Below, one piece after another: positions 36,332-45,124 of a stretch of DNA of 64,000 nt (positions within the stretch are counted from its first letter, which is position 1; each line of letters begins with the position of its first letter). The stretch covers positions 124,001-188,000 of the forward strand of contig JAXLYO010000007.1 of the NCBI GenBank assembly GCA_046351415.1. Direction: 5' to 3'. Below the pieces are notes generated by a model. It made no database searches. It was not told where the DNA came from and worked only from the letters and a program-made list of their open reading frames with translations. Source of the DNA: JABFRG01 sp046351415. GTDB lineage: Bacteria; Myxococcota_A; Polyangia; Polyangiales; Polyangiaceae. The position numbers and the translations under genes were made by a program.

Positions 36332-37515
36332 TCACGCAGCAATCGTCTGAGATGCCTCCTTGTTGAAGAGTGACATGTCGAGGTATCGGCGGTCGCTCCA
36401 GATTTCGGAGGCTTCGATAGCGACGGCGGTGACGAGCCGGAGAGCACTTGGGCGGTCCGGAAAGGCGCCGACTGCGCGGGTTCGACGTTTGATTTCGCCG
36501 TGCAAGCGCTCGAGGCTGTTGGTGGAGCGAATGCGCTTCCAGTGCGCCGAGGAAAGGCGAAAAACTGGGTTGCCGCAGCGAAGCCATTTTCGAGGCACTC
36601 CATGGCCTCTGGCAGCTCACGACCGAGCCCTGAGGCGAAAGCATCTTTCTGCTTCTTCGCATCAACGAGAGAAGCGGCGTTGAAGATGTTGCTCACGAGA
36701 CCGGCGAGGCGACCGCGGAGTCGGTGCGGCGCCTTCGTCAGGATGTTTCGTTCGAGATGCACGGTGCATCGTTGAAGCCTCGTCTCCGGTAGGAGCTTGC
36801 GCACGGCGCTCGCGAGGCCGCTGTGCCCGTCCGCAATGACAAGCTCGACGCCTGAAAGTCCTCGGCTCGTGAGCTGCGTGAGCAGCTCCGTCCAGCTCGC
36901 TTCGCTCTCCTCTGCGCCCATGGTCACGCCCAAGAGCTGGCGATGTCCGCGTTCGTCGACGCCGTACGCGACGAGAGCCGAGACACTCTCGACCGCGCGG
37001 GCCCACCGTGCGTCCAAGAACGTCGCGTCGAGATAGAGATATCGAAACGCGCCGGAAATCGGCGGTGCGCAGCGCTTCGACCTGAGCTTCGAGTGACTTC
37101 GTCACGCGACTCACCGTCGACCGGCTCACGTTCTTGCCCGTGAGCGCCTCCGCCACACGCCCCATGTCCCGCGTCGAGACGCCCTGCACGTACGCCGCCG
37201 TGATGGTGTCGTCGAGCTCCTCGGTCCGACGCGCGTAGCGGTCCACAACGCCCTCGATGGGAGAGCCTGAATTTCGAGTCCTCGGGACCTGCACTTCCAC
37301 TTCCCCATCGAGGTCAGAAGTCGACGCAGGTACGTCCCGTTGAGCACGTCTTTGCGGCTCCCGACTCGCTCGTAGCGACGGGCTCCCACAAGCTCACGGA
37401 CTTCTTGGTCGAGAACGGATTCGAGAACCAAACGGATGGCTCCACGGAAAAGGGACTGAAGGTCCGAATCGCGCGCTTCTTGCGCGACTCGAGGAAACGA
37501 GGCAACTTGCTTCAT
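36332..37515 (-). pseudogene. IS256-family (mutator-type) transposase with three frameshifts
   Basis: The coding sequence starts at the ATG at 37515, behind a strong GGAGGAGAGGAG ribosome binding site. It is read in alternating frames with breaks near 37302, 37047 and 36549. Joined, the pieces give a normal transposase of about 390 residues. The N-terminal part reads LFRGAIRLVLESVLDQEVREL. The catalytic Asp lies in YLYLDATFLDARW, the second Asp in LVIADGHSGL, and the Glu in NSLERLHGEIKRRTR behind AHWKRIRSTN. All three DDE residues survive but no single frame joins them, so it is inactive unless the breaks are sequence errors. The family does not use programmed frameshifting. Confidence 0.85.
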
Positions 37516-37608
37516 CGGGGAATCTCCTCTCCTCCCGGCAAGGAGGATTTGTTTTTCGTTCAATGAAGGAGCTTCCCCGCTTTTGCTTCGCAGGGCCGAA
37601 TTTCGATC

Positions 37609-37631
37609 TACACAATCATAGGGCCACTACC
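37609..37631 (-). repeat. IS terminal inverted repeat, right end
   Basis: GGT-N5-CCCT-N5-TGTGTA read inward from 37631, with TATGATTGTGTA particularly close to the IS256 end. Confidence 0.8.
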
Positions 37632-37639
37632 CTGAGCTG
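37632..37639. repeat. Target-site duplication, right copy
   Basis: CTGAGCTG directly outside the right IS end, identical to 36276-36283. Confidence 0.85.
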
Positions 37640-38407
37640 GGGCGACATTCGTGCTATAGCCATAGAGCACGGGCGTTTGGCGAGTCGCGAGTCGATAGCG
37701 AAAATCATCCGGACTTGCGTACGAGCTTTCACCGAAGCCGAAAAAGTCAAAACGATAGGGGGCAGGACCCGATGCCGGAGGTGAAAAGAACGCTTCTGGG
37801 TCGAACTGGACGTGTACGACAATCGTATCCAAATCGCTCGGCGTGGCGTTGTCTTGGAACGATGTGACAACCTTCGGGAGGTCCAACGGATGCGTGCCGC
37901 CTAGTGCTATCGGCTTGAAGAGATCGTGTGGCTTGGCAACACTGGGGGCGAAATAAAGGAGCGCCATATCCAGATAGTACGTTTCGCCGTTCGCACCGCG
38001 CCGGTTGTGAGCGATCTTCACGTGAGTAGGTGTATACGTAAACTGGTCCGCATACGTCTGCAGGTCCCCATCGAGATCTACATAGACAACGTAGTTTCGT
38101 GGGTTGTAGTTGCCCAAGACTTCAGGCGACGAGATAGTTTCGTCCCCTTGAAAGCAGTGGGCCGCGGTGAGAACGAAGCCTCCCGGAAGCAGGGTGCCAG
38201 TACAAGGGCTAACCCCGCGCCGAACCCGTACGACATAGGGATGGGACGAGTCGATCAACGTTGATCCAATGATCGCCTGCTTTGCAGAACTAACATCTTG
38301 CGCCTCTTTCGTGCTGCACCCTCCGGTGAGAACAAGCGCGCCTGCGATGCTTGCGAGCCCAACGATTCGGACGAAGGACGAAACCAGTTCGGTCCGCACA
38401 CAACTCT

Positions 38408-38827
38408 TCATTGGTTGCGCTCCTGTCCCTTGAAGGCTGTCATGGTGGACGACTCGCGCTCGCATCTATCTTCACCCGCGTAGACTTTCAAAACGAATCC
38501 GGCTGCCCCCCCGGTCGCACCAGCCACACAGCTTGGTGCAGTGTAGTTCGCGGCATCTCGCTTGTCGCGACGTGGGTCATCACTACGGAAACACATGTCG
38601 ACTTTGCCGAATCGCGCCCGAACTTCCGGCAAGAACTTGTCATCGGTGATGATGAAGCCCCATCCCGCAGGACAGGTCGGCTTGATGGAATCGATGTGGG
38701 AAGCGTTCTCTTGGGAACGCGCATCTGCCGCGCTCATCGCCTCAACCTGCGCGAAGGCGAGGTTGAGGCGTACGAGACAAGCGCAAAGAGCGAGCGCTGA
38801 AATTCCAACGATACGAATTCGCTTCAT
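38408..38827 (-). CDS. Small secreted protein coupled to the trypsin-like gene
   Basis: A 139-aa protein. The ATG at 38827 starts a signal peptide (MKRIRIVGISALALCACL ... NLAFAQ). The longer upstream frame adds a Cys/Arg-rich stretch with no export signal. The mature part is about 113 residues with four Cys (PTCPAGWGF, DMCFRSDD, PSCVAG, DRCER), fit for two disulfides. The stop overlaps the protease start (ATGA), so the two are translationally coupled. A role as propeptide, inhibitor or partner of the protease is possible but only inferred from position. Confidence 0.65.
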   Translation of the reverse strand: MKRIRIVGISALALCACLVRLNLAFAQVEAMSAADARSQENASHIDSIKPTCPAGWGFIITDDKFLPEVRARFGKVDMCFRSDDPRRDKRDAANYTAPSCVAGATGGAAGFVLKVYAGEDRCERESSTMTAFKGQERNQ

Positions 38828-39046
38828 GTGACCCAACCCCCTTGTTCGCTCGCAGCACACATGGGCGCGAGACTTGGTCGACAACGTATCAGTGCAAGAT
38901 GGAAGCGACTAGATGAAACAAACTGGCGCACGCTGCTTTCCCTCTGCGGAACGAACCCGCCAATCATCGTGTAAGACGCCTTCGGCACCACAGTCACGCA
39001 CGCAAAATCGCGCGCGACTTTCTAGGGAGCGACGGAGTCGCGCACC

Positions 39047-40249
39047 TCACGGCGCCGGTTGACACTCGACCGGCGCGACGACCGGTTCCACTCTTCCGAC
39101 GCGGGCTTGGGCAGCGGTGAAGCCAACGCCCACACTGATGGCGTCGCACGGCCTCTGCGGGTCGACGACGCCGTCGGCGCGAACGTCGACGTTGTTGTTC
39201 ACGAAGGCTTGCACGAGCTTGTAGTTCGGGTTTCCTTCGCACAAGCCCGTGATGCGGAAGCCGCGAAAAATACCTTCTGCGCTCGCACGGCCTGCCAGCA
39301 TCCCGTCGGTGAGCGCCCAGCTTCCGTCGCGTTCGCGCGCGAGCTTGCCGGCAAAGATGCCGTCGTCGAGCTTGAGCGGAAACGGCGTCGCCACATCGGA
39401 GCCCGTTCTTCGGGGAAACTGGAACACCGTTCCCCCGGGAAGGCGGCTCACGAGGTAGCCCCGAGCCACGTAGGCATCGTCGACGTGGAGCTTGCCCGTG
39501 GGGGATGCGCCTCGCGATTCGAGCGCGTCTTCCTGGAGGGCCCAAGGCAGGTCGGCCGATGCGCATGGTCGCTGCTTCCAGCTCGTGTCTTTGCAGCTCC
39601 AAGGGAGCGGTGCTTCGAGCCCCGGCGACGGAATGTAGTCGACGCGTACGTGCGCGTCGTTGAGCTTTCCGTTGTAGTGCGCGATGCGGACCAGAAACCC
39701 GTAACGCCCCGTACAAAACGCGCAATCGAGCGCATTGGGGTCGAGGTATCGCCCACTCACCTCCGGCACGCGCGCGGCCTCGTAGGCGAGCCTTCCGAAC
39801 GTGTTGTCGCGGCAGTGGTTCCCGTCGTAGGGAACCGTCGCGCCCACGGGCTTGCAAGAGGGTTTCACGACCCCCGTTTGGCAGGTCGCAGAGTTGGTAC
39901 AGACGCCGTCGAGATCGAAGCCGAGGTCCTTCCAAGCTTCCGGGTCGGGAATGCCGTTGATGTCGCGCTCTCCCAAGCGGATGGTGCGAAGCACGAGATA
40001 GAACGGCGGGAGCTCGGAAGCGTCGTTGTCATTCGGCCGCTCCGCCTCTCTTGGGACCCCCGCCGAGTAGCACCCTTGATCACCGCGGCCCGACCAGAAC
40101 CCGATGCCACCGCCGAAGGGCACCTCGGGAACGAGAAGATCTTCCCCGTAGACCTGGCATGCCGAGGCGGACGCGGCCGCAAGCGGCACGCAGAACAAAA
40201 CGGCAGCAAGGACCCGGCGCACGGTAGGAGTATACCGCGGCCACGCCAT
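39047..40249 (-). CDS. Secreted or lipid-anchored Cys-rich protein, unknown
   Basis: A 400-aa exported protein. The signal peptide (TVRRVLAAVLFCVPLAAAS) ends at ASAC, which could be a lipobox with an unusual -3 residue or a plain Sec site. The mature part has about a dozen Cys, including CTNSATCQTG, CAFCTGRYGF and SCKDTSWKQRPC, and Asp-rich turns such as ERDINGIPDPEAWKDLG. The C-terminal third repeats short beta strands. No known domain is recognised. It is divergent from the glutaredoxin-like gene with only 18 bases between the starts. Confidence 0.75.
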   Translation of the reverse strand: MAWPRYTPTVRRVLAAVLFCVPLAAASASACQVYGEDLLVPEVPFGGGIGFWSGRGDQGCYSAGVPREAERPNDNDASELPPFYLVLRTIRLGERDINGIPDPEAWKDLGFDLDGVCTNSATCQTGVVKPSCKPVGATVPYDGNHCRDNTFGRLAYEAARVPEVSGRYLDPNALDCAFCTGRYGFLVRIAHYNGKLNDAHVRVDYIPSPGLEAPLPWSCKDTSWKQRPCASADLPWALQEDALESRGASPTGKLHVDDAYVARGYLVSRLPGGTVFQFPRRTGSDVATPFPLKLDDGIFAGKLARERDGSWALTDGMLAGRASAEGIFRGFRITGLCEGNPNYKLVQAFVNNNVDVRADGVVDPQRPCDAISVGVGFTAAQARVGRVEPVVAPVECQPAP

Positions 40250-40267
40250 TCGCTAAAGGATACGACG

Positions 40268-40786
40268 ATGCCTAGCGCCCTTCGCCTCCGTTCCCTGCGT
40301 TCTTTCCTCTACAAGTCGATCGAAGCGCGACCGGGCAGCGTCCTCGAACGCGTGAAACCGGTGGCCCTATCGAAAGACATGCTCCGCCGCATGAACGAGA
40401 CGCTCGGAAGGCCCCTTGCCAGCGCCGAGGAGCTGGACGCCCGGGCGGCGGCCGAGGAGAGGCTCGCTTCTCTGAAGGCATCGGAGTCGAGGAACGCCGA
40501 GACTCGGGCAACGCAGCTACAAGCGCCGATCACCGTGTACTACGAACGCGACCAATATGCCTCGGAGCGCCGACGCATCGAAGAGTTCCTCGCGGCCAAG
40601 GGCTTCACGTTCAAGGCGCTCGACGTTCAAGACGACGAGACGACGCGTTCCTTCGCGACCACGAAGGCGAAGACGACAGACTTCCCGCTCGTATTCATCG
40701 CGGACGATGCGGTGGGCGGCTACCGAGAGCTCGTCGCACTCGACGTCGCGGGCGGCCTCCAGAAGGCGCTGTTTCGTTCCGGCTGA
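40268..40786 (+). CDS. Glutaredoxin-fold protein lacking catalytic cysteines
   Basis: A 172-aa protein. The frame is open far upstream as antisense of the neighbouring gene. The ATG at 40268 is the first start in the divergent gap. The N-terminal 85 residues are helical. The C-terminal 85 look like glutaredoxin: a first strand ITVYYERDQYAS, a helix, the cis-Pro loop TDFPLVFIADD and the GG motif AVGGYRELVAL. Where glutaredoxin has CPYC, this protein has DQYA and no Cys at all. It is probably a non-redox binding or structural member. The family assignment rests on pattern only. Confidence 0.65.
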   Translation: MPSALRLRSLRSFLYKSIEARPGSVLERVKPVALSKDMLRRMNETLGRPLASAEELDARAAAEERLASLKASESRNAETRATQLQAPITVYYERDQYASERRRIEEFLAAKGFTFKALDVQDDETTRSFATTKAKTTDFPLVFIADDAVGGYRELVALDVAGGLQKALFRSG

Positions 40787-40815
40787 GTTCAGCTCGCCGA
40801 AAGGCACCGTGCCTG

Positions 40816-41169
40816 ATGATTCGCAGCTACAAGCTCCACTTCGTGCGTCGAAGAGTTCGCATCGCGATGGACGACGCGACCGCCGGTGTGGACATCGTGG
40901 GTGAAGCTGCAGCGCCCATTTTCGCCGCATCCAAGCCACTCGTGAGTTGGCTCCGCGAACGAGACGCGGATGCGTCGCTACGTGCACTCTACATTCACCC
41001 GCGTACACCGCGGGCGCTCGTGAGCATGGATCCGCCCCGAGGCTCCGATACGCGCCCCTGGGTGCTCAAACTCGAGGGCAGCGACGCAGCAGCGTTTCTG
41101 GAGGCCGCCCCCGACCTCGAACCCGTCGTCAGGGAACTTGCGGAACTCAGCCTGCGTCGCCGCGCTTGA
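40816..41169 (+). CDS. Small conserved-looking protein, unknown
   Basis: A 117-aa soluble protein with no signal peptide, 29 bases behind the glutaredoxin-like gene. It begins MIRSYKLHFVRRRVRIAMDD and has an ALYIHPRTPRALVSMD strand. No domain is recognised. Its 3' end overlaps the convergent YkgJ-type gene by 23 bases. Coding is supported by position and codon use only. Confidence 0.55.
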   Translation: MIRSYKLHFVRRRVRIAMDDATAGVDIVGEAAAPIFAASKPLVSWLRERDADASLRALYIHPRTPRALVSMDPPRGSDTRPWVLKLEGSDAAAFLEAAPDLEPVVRELAELSLRRRA

Positions 41170-41557
41170 ACGAGAGGCTGCTGCCGAGGTGCCCCAAGCG
41201 GCGCGCTTCCAAACACGCCGGCGACCCCGCGTCGACGATGCGGCAGTCCTCGGGGCGACCATCGTAGATCTTGCACGGATAATGCCCTTCGACCGACCGA
41301 TCGAGCCCGGCGCAGGCCACACCATCGTTCTTCATGAACCGAAAGTACGGTGGATGGAGCTCGGTAAAGATCGCGAGCCGGACCTTCCCGAGGCGGTCCT
41401 CGTCGCTCTCGAGAAAGTGCACGGTTTGGGGGCCGTGGTGGCAGCACCGGCCGCAGGAAACGCAGTCGGAGCCGTCGGGATTCGGATCTCCGGAGATGGG
41501 CGGCGGATGCGGAGGAGAAGCGCCCTGCCCGCTCAAGAAGCCGCTTCGATCGGCCAT
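41147..41557 (-). CDS. YkgJ-family cysteine-cluster protein
   Basis: A 136-aa protein with the family pattern DCVSCGRCCHHG near residue 31 and two more Cys in HYPCKIYDGRPEDC, plus a final Cys in PACLEARR. The family is annotated as an iron- or zinc-chelating cysteine cluster, and its biochemical role is unsettled. Its start lies inside the last 25 bases of the kinase gene on the same strand, so translation of the two is probably coupled. Confidence 0.82.
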   Translation of the reverse strand: MADRSGFLSGQGASPPHPPPISGDPNPDGSDCVSCGRCCHHGPQTVHFLESDEDRLGKVRLAIFTELHPPYFRFMKNDGVACAGLDRSVEGHYPCKIYDGRPEDCRIVDAGSPACLEARRLGHLGSSLSFKRGDAG

Positions 41558-44500
41558 GCCGTGGAGTTGGCGGCGAGCTTGGCTGCGAGCGCCTTCAGAT
41601 TCTCACGGAGCATCGGCACTGTCGCGCGCTCGGCCGGATTGCGACGGAGCGTCGGCTTCAGGAACTCGGCCACGGCCTGGAGCTTCGGATTCTTCGCGAG
41701 CTCCGCCACGCCCGCCGGGTCGCCGTCGTGCATGACGTGCATCGCGATGAGCGCGACTTCATTGGGGGCGTCGAAGAGCGTCTTGGTGGTGAACGCCTCG
41801 TAGGCGAGGCAACCGAACGCATAGACGTCAGCAGCGAGGGGCACGGACGGCATGTCGTCGTCGAGCGAGCCCCACACTTCCGGCGCACCATAGGGCCCCG
41901 TCGCACAACCCGGACGGATGTTGCGCCCGGACAGACCGAAGTCCACGAGCACCGCCTCTTCCCCGCCCCGGAGAATGACATTCGCCGGCTTCACGTCGAA
42001 GTGGCCGATGCCCACCTTGTGCATCGCCTCGAGACCCTTCAGGAGGTCGTCCAGGAGGGAGATGCAGCGCTGCATGTCGATCGAACGGGTCGTCAGGATG
42101 CGTTCGAGCGTCGTGCCTTCGACGAACTCCATGACCAAGATGGGCTTCGGACGCGCCGACAAGTCGAACGTCACGAACTTCGCGAGGTTCTTGTGGCTCG
42201 GAAGGCCAATGAGCGCCGTCGCTTCTTCGCGGAAGAGCTGGAAGAATTCCGCCTCGGAGAGGCTACGGGCAGCCGTCTCGGAGAAGTCGGGCACCTTGAG
42301 AGCGAAGCGCTCTGCATTCGGCTCGTGGCGATCTTCGAGACGATTCACGAGGAACACGGAGCCTGCCGCACCTGCGCCGAGCGACCGAAGCACGTAGAAG
42401 CCACCCAGCGTACGGCGCGCGGGAAGCCACGGCGGAAGCTGCACGGGCGCTTGCGCAGGCCCCTCCGCCTTCGTCGCCTCGACCGGCAGGTCGAGCAAGC
42501 GCAGGATGGCGCCCGAAACGAGACCACGGAGGCCGAGCGGAATGCGCTTCACGAGCTCGTCGGCCGTCGCCTGAAGTGTGTCGTCGCGAAGGGTCGGGTC
42601 TGCACCGGAAAGGACGCGCGCGACGGTCAGTGACAGCGGCGTGGCCATCATGCCGCTGTGGGGACCATGTTCCATCACGCTCGGCTCGAGACGGGCGCGA
42701 GCCGCTTGTGTGACCTGCCCGAGGGCGCTCAGGGCGCTCTCGAGCTTGCCGAGGACGTCCTGATCGGCGCCGCCTGTCGAAAGGCTGCGAAGCGACGTGG
42801 CTTTGAGGAGCTGACGGAGTGCCGTCTCGAGGCGAACGAGAACGGTGCGCAGTGTTTCTGCGCGGGCGGACGCGTCGTAGACGATGTCGTCGGCGAACTT
42901 GGCGAGGGCTCCGAGCCACCCCTCTTGCTGTGCGGCTCCGCCTTGTGCCGGCGGAAGAAGCGAGTCGGGCTTTGCTGCCGCTTGCGCTGCGCTGATGCGG
43001 AGGAACTTTCCGTACGTCGACAGCATGTGCGCGACTTCGGAGTCCATGGAGGCTTCGGCGAGCGTCTCAAAGTCGGCACTGTCGCGAAGCCCCGCAGCAA
43101 GGAGCAAGAACACGTCCGTGCCAGCGATGGCCTCGAGGCGTACGAGCGCGTCGAGCGCGCGCGCAGCCGTTGCGAGAAGTGCGCGGCGCGTCGCCTGCGG
43201 AACCGTACCGGTGGCGCGTTCGAGCAAGGCACGCGCGATGCGAATCCAGCGACCACGTTGACGCTGTGTTCGCGCGGTATCTTCCGCGTCGCCGGTGTCA
43301 CCGTCGGCCAAGTGGAGAAGTGCGCGCAGGCGCCTCAGCGAAAGCGTGACATTGCTCTGCCCGACCTTCTCCTCGGCGATGATGAACGATGCGAGCTGCT
43401 CGCGGAGACCGTCGATGGCCTCGTCCGTCGCGCGGGTTTCAACCGAGCTCGTCCCAAGATGCAGGAGGTCGGCAAAGACATTTCGCTCGAGCAGCGCGAG
43501 GTCGAGGTCGCGGAGGACACCGATATGCGGACGACGGTCGGCATCGATGCCCGAGCGCCCCGTCGATAGACCTCGAACGGTCTGCTGGGAGCGCTCGAGG
43601 ATGCGCTTCGCTTCGGCATAGGCCGCAGGAGCCCCCTGTTCGACGAAGACCATGAGTGCGGTATCGAGCTCGGCACGGAGGGGCCGCGGATCCATGGGGT
43701 TGCTGATGTCGAGGTCGAGGGCGATCTCGCGCGCGATGACCTCTGCGTTCTCGTCAGGCCTCGCGCCGGTGGGGCCCGCGGCTTCCCGAAGGCGACCCAG
43801 ACAGTGCATGCAGAGTGCATCAGTCAGCGTATTGACACCGAAGTCGCGTCGGACTTCGAGTACGGCCTCGGACGTGAGCTGTGCGCTGCGATCGATGGCG
43901 CGCTTGCCCATCGCGAGCGCCACTTCCGGCTCGGATTCCGCCGCACGGGAGGTGCCCCAGAGGAGCGCCTGCACGAGGCCCGGATCCTTCTCGGCACGCG
44001 CGAACACGAGATCGAGATGCTTCAGCGTGAAGTCGGGATCGATGGCAGCGTGCGCGGCAAGTGCGGTGGCCGCGCGGCGCCACTCCGTCGGGCCGAGCTC
44101 TGGCTGCAGTTCGGAAACGAGCGCGTCGGTGCCTCCGGGTAGATAGCGCTGGATGAGTCCACGCGCCGCCGCGACATGGCGCCACACGAGCGACTCGCGG
44201 TCTTTGAGTAAGCGTGCCCACGCGGCCTCGACGAGCTCCGACTTGAAGACGCGAAGCGCGTGTTCGTCGCCCCCATCGGCGCGACGGACGGCCTCTCTCG
44301 CGGCGCGTTCGATGAGACGCGCGGCCAAGCGACGGGCAGGAAGTGACCCCGTCGAGGGTCGCTCGATCCATTCGCGAGCGAGGTCACGACGCGAAACGAG
44401 GACGAGCGCAAGTGGACCGTCGGATACATCGGTATTGATAGGCGCTTCCGCTACGAGCGCGATGCGGGCGCGAGCTCCCGAAGTCGAAATGCCCTTCGCG

Positions 44501-44925
44501 TGCGATTGCGCCATTTTCGTGGCCAGCGCCGTGAAGGTCTCTGCGTTGCCTGCGAGGAGACGCGCGAGCATCCTTCGACCGAGCTCACGTTGTTCCTGGC
44601 CGGGCGGAAGCGCATTCGCGAGAACGTAGAGAGCGACGCCCGAGGCAGCAGGCGAAAGCCAATCGAGGTCGTCCGCAAGCCCCGCTTGGAGCGCAACCTG
44701 AACGCCGCGAGCAAGCGCGTTCGGATCGAGACCGTCGAGCGGGCTCGGCCCCTCTTCCTGCGCGGCCCGCGAGATAGCCGTGAGCGATTGACGCCAGGCG
44801 GAGCGGCGCTCGGCCGCGTCTTGGGTATCCGGCAGGCTCAAGAGACCGCTTACGTAGAAGTACGGGTCACGCACGCCTGAACGAGCATAGCGGATCCTTC
44901 CAGCAAAAGTCATGTACCCGCACAT
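41533..44925 (-). CDS. Giant Ser/Thr protein kinase, kinase domain at the C-terminus
   Basis: A 1130-aa cytoplasmic protein. Residues 1 to about 830 are almost all helical with no recognised repeat. The kinase domain is 841-1130: P-loop GAGAAGSV, Lys877 (FALKVPDF), catalytic HFDVKPANV (Asp977, with Phe in place of the Arg of HRD), DFG (VDFGLSG, D995) and APE (YGAPEVWG). The activation loop is short (RNIRPGCATG). Most bacterial kinases of this type carry the kinase at the N-terminus, so this order is unusual. The ATG at 44925 is uncertain; an ATG at 44913 and a GTG at 44874 (VRDPYFYV) are alternatives. Confidence 0.88.
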   Translation of the reverse strand: MCGYMTFAGRIRYARSGVRDPYFYVSGLLSLPDTQDAAERRSAWRQSLTAISRAAQEEGPSPLDGLDPNALARGVQVALQAGLADDLDWLSPAASGVALYVLANALPPGQEQRELGRRMLARLLAGNAETFTALATKMAQSHAKGISTSGARARIALVAEAPINTDVSDGPLALVLVSRRDLAREWIERPSTGSLPARRLAARLIERAAREAVRRADGGDEHALRVFKSELVEAAWARLLKDRESLVWRHVAAARGLIQRYLPGGTDALVSELQPELGPTEWRRAATALAAHAAIDPDFTLKHLDLVFARAEKDPGLVQALLWGTSRAAESEPEVALAMGKRAIDRSAQLTSEAVLEVRRDFGVNTLTDALCMHCLGRLREAAGPTGARPDENAEVIAREIALDLDISNPMDPRPLRAELDTALMVFVEQGAPAAYAEAKRILERSQQTVRGLSTGRSGIDADRRPHIGVLRDLDLALLERNVFADLLHLGTSSVETRATDEAIDGLREQLASFIIAEEKVGQSNVTLSLRRLRALLHLADGDTGDAEDTARTQRQRGRWIRIARALLERATGTVPQATRRALLATAARALDALVRLEAIAGTDVFLLLAAGLRDSADFETLAEASMDSEVAHMLSTYGKFLRISAAQAAAKPDSLLPPAQGGAAQQEGWLGALAKFADDIVYDASARAETLRTVLVRLETALRQLLKATSLRSLSTGGADQDVLGKLESALSALGQVTQAARARLEPSVMEHGPHSGMMATPLSLTVARVLSGADPTLRDDTLQATADELVKRIPLGLRGLVSGAILRLLDLPVEATKAEGPAQAPVQLPPWLPARRTLGGFYVLRSLGAGAAGSVFLVNRLEDRHEPNAERFALKVPDFSETAARSLSEAEFFQLFREEATALIGLPSHKNLAKFVTFDLSARPKPILVMEFVEGTTLERILTTRSIDMQRCISLLDDLLKGLEAMHKVGIGHFDVKPANVILRGGEEAVLVDFGLSGRNIRPGCATGPYGAPEVWGSLDDDMPSVPLAADVYAFGCLAYEAFTTKTLFDAPNEVALIAMHVMHDGDPAGVAELAKNPKLQAVAEFLKPTLRRNPAERATVPMLRENLKALAAKLAANSTAWPIEAAS

Positions 44926-45124
44926 ACGAAGTCGCTTCGTTAAGCGTGCGAAGGACCAGGCGCGAACTTCCCGGCCCCCACGGAAGAGCCAGCTGGGTAT
45001 TGCGGTTGCGGCAACCCCTGAACAGGCGTATGGGTTGCGCCAGAGATCGACTTACGGCACACACACCCTGCCCTGCCGAGCGGCCCTCCTTCGCCGCACG
45101 TCTACCCTAGCTCCCCGCTCCCCC

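Larger units (their letters stand above)
36284..37631 (-). mobile_element. IS256-family insertion sequence (decayed)
   Basis: A 1348-bp element inserted in a trypsin-like protease gene. Both ends, read inward, share GGT-N5-CCCT-N5-TGTGTA (left 36284-36306, right 37631-37609, about 14 of 23 identical). This resembles the terminal repeat of IS256 itself. An 8-bp direct repeat CTGAGCTG flanks it. The single transposase gene runs on the minus strand and is broken by three frameshifts. Confidence 0.9.
37608..38411 (-). pseudogene. Trypsin-like lipoprotein protease, N-terminal part cut off by an IS element
   Basis: The 5' part of the split protease. The ATG at 38411 has AGGAG (38420-38424) upstream and overlaps the stop of the preceding gene (ATGA). 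A signal peptide ends in lipobox LTGGC (C32). The activation-site-like QAIIGS precedes the catalytic His85 (VLTAAHCF) and Asp148 (YLDMALLYF). The reading frame runs through GYSTNVAPAQ, enters the IS for seven residues and stops at 37608, before the Ser motif. It may still be exported as an inactive fragment. The active Ser lies in the 3' part beyond the element. Confidence 0.85.

Noticed and set aside
36284..36665. Apparent N-terminal 127 residues of the downstream trypsin fragment
   Set aside because: This stretch is IS DNA read in a frame different from the transposase; it is Arg/Ser/Pro-rich and not part of the protease.
44926..44940. Palindrome ACGAAG-N3-CTTCGT directly before the first kinase ATG
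   Set aside because: It could be an operator, but the kinase start is uncertain and nothing else supports it.
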